Assembly: GCF_013391805.1 (NCBI RefSeq)
Contig: NZ_CP058364.1
Location: forward strand, 2,485,501 to 2,549,500
Direction: 5' to 3'
Length of the DNA: 64,000 nt
Source: Galbibacter sp. BG1
GTDB taxonomy: Bacteria > Bacteroidota > Bacteroidia > Flavobacteriales > Flavobacteriaceae
Shown here: positions 17,646-26,400 of the stretch, piece by piece
How the letters are laid out: each line of letters opens with the position of its first letter
Position numbering within the stretch: the first letter of the stretch is position 1
The notes under the pieces: generated by a model
Seen by the model: only the letters and a program-made list of their open reading frames with translations
Told to the model about the DNA's origin: nothing
The model's database searches: none
Position numbers and translations under genes: made by a program

Positions 17646-18524
17646 GTGAAGCCTTATGTTCTAATTTTATTTTTGGTTTACTTCTACAGCTCCTATTCCC
17701 AATATAGCTTTAACGGCTCAAATCAGCATACTTTTCAAACCACGTATGGTACAGTAGATATAGGTCCGTTCAATGCGGATTGGGCTCACATTTATACTGA
17801 TCGACCGAAAATAATATTCAACAAAGATGTTTACACCGCCACCAATGCATTTTCTTCTTATAACAATGATTTAATATTAAAAACCAATGGAACAGAGCGC
17901 TTACGTATTTCAAATGTAAATGGTAATGTTGGTTTCGGAGTTACCAATCCGCTCCAGAGAATATCAGTTGATGGAAATGTTTTATCAAATGGTTTTATAT
18001 TAACGGATACTGAGCTAGGAAGCAATAGCGATTACATTGCTTTCTTTAGGGAAGATATCCAAACCGATCATAGTGTTTTAAAGCTTCAGTTAGGGGATGA
18101 CAATGTAAGCGAGTTTAATATCGGCTTTAAGTCCTGGAGTACTCAACAATGGCATAGTACCATGCTAATAAAAGCTAACGGAAATGTGGGTATAGGAACA
18201 ATTGCTCCTGATTCAAAACTTACAGTCAATGGCAACATACATACCAAGGAAGTCAAAGTTGATCTCAATGGAGCACTAGCTCCTGATTATGTATTCAAGA
18301 AGGAGTACGACCTAAAGTCGCCTAAAGAAGTCCAAGCTTATATCAAAAAGGAAGGGCATTTACCCAACATTCCTTCGGCAGCGCAAATGGAAAAAGAAGG
18401 ATTGAACTTGAAGGAAATGAACCTCAAACTACTTGAGAAAATAGAGGAACTTACCTTATATATCATAGATCAAGATGAGCGGATAAGAGTATTAGAAAAA
18501 CAAAATAAAACATCTCAATATTAA
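17646..18524 (+). CDS. Tail-fibre-like secreted protein, array member 10
   Basis: A 292-residue paralogue beginning with GTG, the first gene of the second block. The signal peptide ends about residue 18 (YSSYSQ). The head contains NGTERLRISNVNGNVGFG, a pattern common at the base of phage fibre repeats, plus a second motif NVGIGTIAPDSKLTVNG. The module is the first subtype (ALAPDYVF, GHLPNIPSAAQM, KEMNLKLLEKIEELTLY). The downstream gap to member 11 is 21 nt. The predicted promoter just upstream suggests this is a first gene, unlike the tightly packed members 1-9. Confidence 0.8.
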   Translation: MKPYVLILFLVYFYSSYSQYSFNGSNQHTFQTTYGTVDIGPFNADWAHIYTDRPKIIFNKDVYTATNAFSSYNNDLILKTNGTERLRISNVNGNVGFGVTNPLQRISVDGNVLSNGFILTDTELGSNSDYIAFFREDIQTDHSVLKLQLGDDNVSEFNIGFKSWSTQQWHSTMLIKANGNVGIGTIAPDSKLTVNGNIHTKEVKVDLNGALAPDYVFKKEYDLKSPKEVQAYIKKEGHLPNIPSAAQMEKEGLNLKEMNLKLLEKIEELTLYIIDQDERIRVLEKQNKTSQY

Positions 18525-18545
18525 TTCTTTATAACCAAAATCAAT

Positions 18546-19208
18546 TTGAAAAAAAATCTACTTTTTATACTCTTAATTGTATCCGCACTTCATGCTCAAC
18601 ATGATGTCGATGATCAGGGATTGGTTTATACTAACAATGGTAAATTGGGTGTCGGGATAACTTCTCCAGAAACTATTTTACATATAAAACAGGGTACTCC
18701 TCATCAAGGTATACAGATAACAGAAGAGGGCAATACAGAAAAAATCCAATTGCACCTGGCGCAATTCGATGATGGACGGCATTACGGATATTTTATGCTA
18801 GGCAGGGAAACTATGCTAAGAGGTAATGGTGAAAAATCTTATTTCAAAGGGAGTTTGGGAATTGGAACCATACATCCAGATGCCAAATTAACGGTAAACG
18901 GCGATATTCATGCCAAAGAACTACGGTTGGACATTCAAGGGTGGCCAGATTACGTTTTTGAATCAGGATATGAATTACAACCTATTGAAGAAGTAAAAAA
19001 GCATATAGAAGAAAAAGGACATTTGCCTGATGTACCATCGGCTAAAAAAATAGAGGAAGATGGATTGAATTTAGGAGATATGGATAAAGTCCTAATGCGA
19101 AAGATTGAAGAATTAACGCTTTATGTCATTCAGCTTAAGGAACAAAACGATCTTTTAAATCAAGAAATTAAAAATCTTAAATCAAAAGTAGAAACCTATG
19201 AAAATTAA
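18546..19208 (+). CDS. Tail-fibre-like secreted protein, array member 11 (shortest)
   Basis: A 220-residue paralogue, the smallest of the twelve, starting at TTG. The signal peptide is about 17 residues (SALHAQ). The head is only about 80 residues, with KLGVGITSPETILHI and SLGIGTIHPDAKLTVNGDIH motifs. Its module is intermediate between the two subtypes: GWPDYVFESGYELQPI, GHLPDVPSAKKI, LGDMDKVLMRKIEELTLY. The coiled-coil tail (LKEQNDLLNQEIKNLKSKVE) has clear heptads. It overlaps member 12 by 11 nt. Confidence 0.78.
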   Translation: MKKNLLFILLIVSALHAQHDVDDQGLVYTNNGKLGVGITSPETILHIKQGTPHQGIQITEEGNTEKIQLHLAQFDDGRHYGYFMLGRETMLRGNGEKSYFKGSLGIGTIHPDAKLTVNGDIHAKELRLDIQGWPDYVFESGYELQPIEEVKKHIEEKGHLPDVPSAKKIEEDGLNLGDMDKVLMRKIEELTLYVIQLKEQNDLLNQEIKNLKSKVETYEN

Positions 19209-20130
19209 GGTATTAACGGTGTTAGCGTTACTTGTTTTTCACTTGCAAAATAGTTTGGCCCAAAGTAGTTTGTATGCGCGTGGTACAGGTTATAACAATT
19301 TTGGTAGTAGAATGGTAAAGTTGGACGGTAATTATCTAGTTCATGGATCGGGTCGAGGATTGTGTTTAACTATAATAGATGCAAGCTTACATCAACATGT
19401 TTCTTCTACAGTTTATGATACCTATGGTAGCGAAGCAGCTTCAAACGATCTTGCCATTGCGCTCAATAATCTAAAAAGAGGACAAATAGGATTGCTTACT
19501 TCCTTTGATGCATGGGAAGATAAAGTAACAAATTCTTTAAGAATAGCAGCCAGAAGGCTTGGCCTATATAAACTTATAGGCGGATTAGGGTACGGAAACC
19601 GAAAGCCCTATGTCGCAATTTTTAGAGGTGCTGGAGTGGCTGATGGAAATACAGAGCCTAATCACGTCGCCTATGAAGTAATGCAATCTAGGGATGTCGG
19701 AGCAGATCAAGCTGTAATTGCCACCTGGCTTGTTGAAGATGCTTTTGTAGGAAATAATTTAACAAACGCCCTGATTTCTGCAAACAGTAATATTTCAGAT
19801 GCCAGTGTTATTGTAGACCAAAAAGGAGATGTTGGAATAGGTACGTATACGCCAGATGAAAAACTTACAGTAAACGGAACAATGCATGCAAAAGAGGTGA
19901 AAATAGATATTAACGTACCAGCACCAGACTATGTATTTGAAGAAGATTACAAGCTGAGGTCTCTTAAGGAATTAAAAAAGTATATTGAAATCTATGGTCA
20001 TTTACCTGAAATACCCTCGGCGGAAGAAATAGCCGAGGAAGGTATTAGCGTCGGGGAAATGAATATGCTTTTGCTCAAGAAGATTGAGGAACTGACGCTT
20101 TATATTTTGATAATGAAACAAAAGCTGTAG
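19198..20130 (+). CDS. Tail-fibre-like protein with ILEI/FAM3-like head, array member 12
   Basis: A 310-residue paralogue. After a 21-residue signal peptide (NSLAQ), residues about 45-147 match the pattern of the ILEI/FAM3 (PANDER-like) domain: HGSGRGLCLTIIDAS (49-63), YDTYGSEAASNDLA (73-86), RGQIGLLTSFDAWEDKVT (94-111), and LGLYKLIGGLGYGNRKPYV then AIFRGAG (121-146). In animals this fold occurs in FAM3 cytokine-like proteins and in the stem domain of the glycosyltransferase POMGNT1, where it binds carbohydrate. The shared module follows (DVGIGTYTPDEKLTVNG, VPAPDYVF, GHLPEIPSAEEI, VGEMNMLLLKKIEELTLY). Glycan binding by this head is a reasonable inference. It is the last array gene, 108 nt before the RHS pair. 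Confidence 0.75.
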   Translation: MKIKVLTVLALLVFHLQNSLAQSSLYARGTGYNNFGSRMVKLDGNYLVHGSGRGLCLTIIDASLHQHVSSTVYDTYGSEAASNDLAIALNNLKRGQIGLLTSFDAWEDKVTNSLRIAARRLGLYKLIGGLGYGNRKPYVAIFRGAGVADGNTEPNHVAYEVMQSRDVGADQAVIATWLVEDAFVGNNLTNALISANSNISDASVIVDQKGDVGIGTYTPDEKLTVNGTMHAKEVKIDINVPAPDYVFEEDYKLRSLKELKKYIEIYGHLPEIPSAEEIAEEGISVGEMNMLLLKKIEELTLYILIMKQKL

Positions 20131-20238
20131 AGTAAATTTTAGGTTTACAGAACACATCTTTTAATAATAAAAAAACATTTGACAGTTATTTATATAATGA
20201 ATTAATCAGATATATACAACCAATCAATACTATTCAAT

Positions 20239-23200
20239 ATGAATTCTAAATTTTTTTACAACCTTTTACTGGTATCATCTATTTTTATTTCTAGAGCTCA
20301 GGATAATATTCAGGGTGCCCAGCCTAATGTTTTTCCTCCATCACCTAATGCATCTGGAATTGCGAGATATGATAATACTAAAATTGGTTATTATACAGGT
20401 ACTCCAGAGATTAGTGTGCCTATTCATAAATTTAATACTAAACAATTAAATCTAGTATTTAGTATGAATTATTTGGCAACTGGTATTAAAGTAAATGAAA
20501 TGGCTGGTGATAAGGGTATGCATTGGAATTTAAGTGGTGTAGGTGTCGTAAGCAGAATAGTATATGGCAACCCTGACGATTCCCCAGACAATTATAGTAA
20601 AGGCTTTTTATACAATACCGATGAAGTTCCCGATAGTTATACAAATTATGATGAATTTTATAATCTAGCTAGAGGGCATACCGATACTCAACCAGATATT
20701 TTTAATTTTTCGCTTCCTGGAGGGTACAGTGGTAAGTTTGCAATAAACTACGATGGTAGTATTATAACAATTCCTTATCAGAATGTGAAAATAGAATATG
20801 AAAGACAAAATGGTTGGGTAACAAAATGGATAATAACCACGCCAGATGGAGTAAAGTCGACATTGGATGTACTTGAAAAAAGTAGAAATGAAATCGTCCC
20901 AGGATCATTTCCTAATTACAGTAACACATTTTTTACTTCAAGCTGGTATGTTTCCAAAATAGAGGCACCGAACGGGGAAATTTTTGAATACGGCTACGAT
21001 AATACAGAATATAATTATATTGAATCAAAATCCGAAGCAGATTATCACCGTATTGGGCAAGGTCAGCACCCTGCTACTTTTCCAGGGCCAGAAGAGTTTG
21101 AACATCATGTATTTTTAAAGGCAAAGAAAATTTTATACTGTAAAAATTTGAATTCTGGAGAAAAGATTAAATTTGATTATTCATTGCCTAGAAAAGATTT
21201 AATCGGAGATGTTGCTCTAAAATCTATTGTAGTTATAAATGATAAAAATGATACCATCAAAAGATTTGAACTCAATTATAAATACCAGTTTAAACAGAAT
21301 TTGTTGGAAGCTTCCCAAATAAATATACCCGATCAAAGGATATATAGATTGTATTTAACGTCAATCCTTCAGAAAAGTATATTTGGTTCATTAATTCCCT
21401 ATAATTTTGAGTATCTTTTGCAGTCGAAAGGGAAATTTCTTCCTGGTAGGTTTTCATATGCGCAGGACCATTGGGGCTTTTATAATGGTAAAGATGAGAA
21501 TACAACTCTAAAACCCAAAAAGGTTTTGAAATATGAGATCCTAAATCCTACTCAAGACATAGTTGTCACTTTAAATGGAGGAGATCGTTCTTCAGATTCG
21601 ATACTTTCAACCCTCGGAACCTTAAATAAAATAGTTTATCCTACAAAAGGCTACTCAAAATTTGAATACGTTTCTCATTCACATTCTTCGGATTTAATTG
21701 AAAAAGAAATTGATGAAAAAACGTTTAGCTACACCGTTGGTAGAGACTATTTGTCACCAGAAAATTCTTTTTCGATTGAGGAGGGTATTTTGGGAAAAGT
21801 TCGAGTAAATCTCACTACTCCTGGTATATCCAATCTTGCGCCTGAAACTATGAGAATAAGGATACATAAAAGCGGAGATCCTTCTAATTATTTCGTATAT
21901 GATTCAGAATTTGCCTTTAATTATGGGTCACAAAAATATGAAGAATTACAGTTCGATGTAGAGCCCAACAGTATTTATGACGTGTCTTATATTGGCATTA
22001 ATAGAGGTTCTTTAGGCACTGGCGTTTTTACATTGAAAGTAAATTGGGAACTCGAAAAAGCGCCGAATAACTATGCAGGTGGAGCGAGGGTTACTAAAAT
22101 TGAAAGCTATGATCCTTCCACAGATAAAACTTTAATCAAAGAATATGAGTATTATAAAGAAAACGGTGAATCATCAGGTTTTTTGTTAAAACCTCCTATT
22201 TATGGTAGTGTTTACAGAGGAACATATTATCAAATTTTATATGCTGGGTCTGTAGCCGAGACATGCGGTGCATTTGAGAATGTTTATTATGTCAGAAATA
22301 CATTTCCATACATTTCTTTAACATATACACAAGGAAGCTCAATTGGTTATGAAAGAGTTTTAGAAAAATTTAAGGATGGGAATGACGGCAACGGTCATTC
22401 GATCTACCAATTTTCCAAAGCATTAGATTTATCTAGTATTAATCAGTATCCTAATGTTCCAGATGATTCCAGGGAATGGTTAAGAGGCAATCTTTTGAAA
22501 GAAGAACACTACAAAGCTTTAAAACAAACTCCAGAAAGAGTTGTAGATTACTATTATGAATATCCTGGTACAATGAATGAATTAAACGATATTCTACATG
22601 ATAAAATAATTTCTGCTACTAGAATACTTCAAGTATATGAAAATAATTGTCCAAGAAGTTTAGTTAGAGCCGAATTTCAATTCGAATGGTCAAATTATCG
22701 GGTTTCAACTGGTTACAGGAGATTAGCAACTAAAACTGAAACGTTAAATTTTGAGAATAATTCTATCGTTAGTGTGGAAAACTATAGGTATTCTAATAAG
22801 CATTTAAATTTAATAGAATTAAATAAAACGGGTAGTGATGGAAAAGTAGTAGTTAGAAAATACTCTTATGCTAAAGATTTTGATGATAATGTAAATGGTA
22901 CGGATTTACTACGATCAAGATTTATGCATGATTTCAAGGTAGAATATGAAGAATTTAAAAACTATAAGTTTCAAACAAAAGTAACTAATAAGTATGTCTT
23001 GAACAATAATCATATTGTTTTGGATGAAAGAACTGAAAATACTAAAAATTTTAGTTCTATAAATCAAAGAAAGTTTTTTTATACATATAATGATAATGCT
23101 AGAATAATTGAATACAAAGGACAGTTTAATCCTGGCAATTCTATATTCTGGGGCTACAAGGGTGAGTACCCGATAGCGAAGGTCGAGAACGCGACCTATG

Positions 23201-23472
23201 TGGAGATCGCGGGTGCCCTTGGTGTTTCGGTAGCTTCTTTAGAGGCTTTCAACGAGGGCAACCTATCGCAACTGGATAATTTGCGGGAACTGCTCCCCAA
23301 GGCGCAAGTGACTACTTATACCTATGAACCTTTGGTTGGTATTAAGACCATGACGGACCCCAGGGGCAAGACCACCCATTACGAATACGACGATTTCAAT
23401 AGGCTGAAAACGACCAAGGACGACAACCTTGACCTTCTTTCCGACTTCAGATACCACTACAAAGACCAATAA
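20239..23472 (+). CDS. Secreted RHS/YD-repeat protein, N-terminal cage type
   Basis: A 1077-residue protein with a signal peptide (about 1-20, ISRAQ). The opening YTGTPEISVPIHKFNTKQLN and LVFSMNYLATGIKVNEMAGDKGMHWNLSGVGVVSR resemble the start of RHS/SpvB-like shells. Many Y-x-Y/Y-D strand repeats follow, for example FEYGYDNTEYNY, ending DPRGKTTHYEYDDFNRL. It carries no RHS core signature or toxin end and stops one base before the start of the full RHS protein, so the two products may build one shell (inference). Base composition changes sharply near 23140: the last 110 codons are GC-rich like the next gene, while the first 965 are AT-rich. Two-gene RHS layouts of this kind occur in other Bacteroidota. 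Confidence 0.8.
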   Translation: MNSKFFYNLLLVSSIFISRAQDNIQGAQPNVFPPSPNASGIARYDNTKIGYYTGTPEISVPIHKFNTKQLNLVFSMNYLATGIKVNEMAGDKGMHWNLSGVGVVSRIVYGNPDDSPDNYSKGFLYNTDEVPDSYTNYDEFYNLARGHTDTQPDIFNFSLPGGYSGKFAINYDGSIITIPYQNVKIEYERQNGWVTKWIITTPDGVKSTLDVLEKSRNEIVPGSFPNYSNTFFTSSWYVSKIEAPNGEIFEYGYDNTEYNYIESKSEADYHRIGQGQHPATFPGPEEFEHHVFLKAKKILYCKNLNSGEKIKFDYSLPRKDLIGDVALKSIVVINDKNDTIKRFELNYKYQFKQNLLEASQINIPDQRIYRLYLTSILQKSIFGSLIPYNFEYLLQSKGKFLPGRFSYAQDHWGFYNGKDENTTLKPKKVLKYEILNPTQDIVVTLNGGDRSSDSILSTLGTLNKIVYPTKGYSKFEYVSHSHSSDLIEKEIDEKTFSYTVGRDYLSPENSFSIEEGILGKVRVNLTTPGISNLAPETMRIRIHKSGDPSNYFVYDSEFAFNYGSQKYEELQFDVEPNSIYDVSYIGINRGSLGTGVFTLKVNWELEKAPNNYAGGARVTKIESYDPSTDKTLIKEYEYYKENGESSGFLLKPPIYGSVYRGTYYQILYAGSVAETCGAFENVYYVRNTFPYISLTYTQGSSIGYERVLEKFKDGNDGNGHSIYQFSKALDLSSINQYPNVPDDSREWLRGNLLKEEHYKALKQTPERVVDYYYEYPGTMNELNDILHDKIISATRILQVYENNCPRSLVRAEFQFEWSNYRVSTGYRRLATKTETLNFENNSIVSVENYRYSNKHLNLIELNKTGSDGKVVVRKYSYAKDFDDNVNGTDLLRSRFMHDFKVEYEEFKNYKFQTKVTNKYVLNNNHIVLDERTENTKNFSSINQRKFFYTYNDNARIIEYKGQFNPGNSIFWGYKGEYPIAKVENATYVEIAGALGVSVASLEAFNEGNLSQLDNLRELLPKAQVTTYTYEPLVGIKTMTDPRGKTTHYEYDDFNRLKTTKDDNLDLLSDFRYHYKDQ

Positions 23473-23473
23473 C

Positions 23474-26400
23474 ATGAAAAAGCTTTACCCTACCCTAATA
23501 GTTTCCTTTATTCTTTTGATTTTCAGTTTCCGTGGACAATCCCAGAACTGTTACACGGTACAGCTGAGCACCCATGAGGTGACCCTTGGCTATTCACCCG
23601 GTCAATCCTCCTATGTGTACGTGAACTTTCCCGGGGGTGGCTGTTTTTCCCCAACGGTAACGGTGCTTAACAAGCCAAGTTGGTTGACCATCGATGTGTT
23701 CGGTACTTCGATACGTGTTGTGAGCCAGTCCTTATCGAGCGGTTACCGTGAGATCTCGATGCCCGTCCAGGTGAACGGGAATACGGTGAGCGGTTTTACG
23801 GTAAAGCAAGGGAACAAGCCTCCTCCTCCTCCGTGTTCGATCTCCAGCAGCCCAATCGACATCGATGTTTCGAGTATGGGGCATACGGCGACCTATCCGA
23901 TCACTCTGGCAAACTGTAATAACAGCATTAGCTTTCTGAACTTTGAGACAACCTCTGGCACATCCCTGCCCAGTTGGATAACGGCAACCAAGGCCTCCGG
24001 TAACGCCTGGAGGGTGACCACAACACAGAACACGACCAATAGCACGCGCAGCGTGATCATCCTGGTCAAGAGTGTTGTTGACGGTGACAATATCCAGACC
24101 AGCGGCCGCTTTGTACAGCCGAGCTGCCGTCCCAACCAGCCCTCGAGCCCATGGGTGGATACGAACAACTGCGGTACCACAGTACTGGAGCGTGGCAACC
24201 CGCCCCCCAATACCACCTGGTACTGGCAGTCCATCAACAACGGGACCAGCAAGGGCAGTTCGGCAAAGAACATAACGGTTGGTTCCGGTACAAAATATTA
24301 CCTGCGTGCGCACAACGACCTTACGGGCTGTTGGAGCGAGTCGCTTTCCTTTGTCGACTATTCGGTGCACAAGGTCCCCTCGCCGCCTATCGTGAGCGAC
24401 GGTTTCCGTTGCGGTGGTGCGGGCCCCGTAACGCTCGGCGCCACCCCTGGGGCCAATGGCAACAGGGTACGCTGGTACAGCAGTGCCACCGGTGGGTCTC
24501 CCCTTTACACGGGGACAGGAAGCTATACCACCCCCAGCATCCCCAGTACCAGGACGTACTATGCGGAGAGCTACAATGAGGGTACGGGGTGCAAGTCCCC
24601 TTCCAGGCTACCGGTCAAGGCCACGGTCTATCCGGTGTTGGAAGCTGGGGTGCTGAACGGGAAGGGCCCGCTCTGCTACAACGGGAACCCGGGCACCCTT
24701 ACGGGCAGCGCCCCGACCGGGGGCAACGGGAGCTACAGTTACCAATGGCAGGAATCGACCAATGGCTCGAATTGGAGCAATATCCCCGGGGCCACGGGGA
24801 GCACCTATGCCCCCGGGGACCTGACCTCGACCATGCACTACCGCCAGCGGGTAATCTCCTGCGGGCAGACGGACTATACCGATGGCATAGAGGTAAGGGT
24901 CTACGGCAACCTTGACGGTGGAGGAATAGCAGGAGACGTTACGGTGTGTTCGGGCGAGAGCGTAGCGTTGTCCAGTTCCACCCCGGCATCGGGCGGTACC
25001 GGGACTTACGTTTACCAATGGCAAGTGTCCACCAGCAGTTCCACCAGTGGCTTCAGCAATGTCCCCGGTGCCACCTCTGTTTCGTACGCTCCCGGCCCAG
25101 TTACCAGTACGCGCTGGTACAAGCGCCGGGCGACCTCCTGCGGACAGACGGATTACAGCAATAAGGTAAAGGTAACGGTGACCCCGAAGCCCATCTGGTA
25201 CCTCGACAAGGACGGTGACGGGTATGCGGCATCCACCACTGAGCAGTGCTCCAGCCCTGGAGTGGGGTACAGTACCACGGTAAAACCTGTTGGGGACTGT
25301 AACGACAACGACGGTTCGGTGCACGAGGTGTCCACGTGGTACCTTGACAAGGACGGTGACGGGTATGCGGCATCCACCAAGCAGCAGTGCTCCAGCCCTG
25401 GAGCGGGGTACAGTACCACGGTAAAACCTGTTGGGGACTGTAACGACAACGACGGTTCGGTACATGCACTTTCCACCTGGTACGCCGACACCGATGGCGA
25501 TGGCTATGGGGACAGCGGGGCGACACAATTGGCTTGCAACGAGCCCACGGGGCACGTGAGCAACGACGACGATTACGACGACAGTACGGAACTGATAACC
25601 AACATCGCCCCGAAGAACTTTTACAGGGACGGCGATGGGGATGGCTTTGGCGACCCCAACGACAGTGTCTACCGCAGTATAAGGCCCACGGGCTATGTAG
25701 AGGACAATACCGATGCCTGTCCCGGTATTGCCGGAGACAACAACGGCTGCCCTTACCAGGCGGCGACCTTCAGCAACGAGAACTATGTATACACGCGCAG
25801 TTACCAGAGCAAGATGCAGGACAGCGAGGGCATCAAGTCCAACAGCGACGTTATCGAGAGCATCACCTATTTCGATGGCCTCGGCCGGCCGATGCAACAG
25901 GTTGGGATCAAGGCCTCGCCCTATATAGAAGGGACCGGGGTAAGGGATATAGTCACCCACATCGGTTACGACGGTTTTGGGCGCCAGGACAAGGACTGGC
26001 TCCCTTACATGGACACGGGGACGGTGGGGACCTACCGCTCCAACGACCCCGAGGGTGCAACAAAGGCGTACTACCGGGCACATTACCCTGGGGATGTCAC
26101 CTTAAACCAAGAAAACCCCTATTCACAGAAACAGTTCGAGCCCTCACCGCTGAACCGTGTGCTAAAGCAGGCGGCACCCGGTGCGGCCTGGGAGCTTGGC
26201 AGCGGTCATGAGATCGGGTTCGGTTACGACACCAACATGGACGGGGAGGTCCGGCTCTTTGCTGTGGACTTTACCGGTGGAGATACCGAAAGGCCGGTAC
26301 TGGTAGCGGGAAGCGATACACACTATGGTGGCGGTGAACTCTATAAGAACACCACCTACGACGAGAACCACCCTGGGACTACAACCAAAAACCATACGAC

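Noticed and set aside
5961-20130. The fibre-like array as a prophage
   Set aside because: There are no capsid, terminase, portal, baseplate or lysis genes, every member has a signal peptide, and the neighbours are pilus genes.
20179-20198. TTGACA followed by TATAAT before the first RHS gene, as a sigma-70 promoter
   Set aside because: The spacing is only 8 nt, and Bacteroidota promoters use a different consensus.
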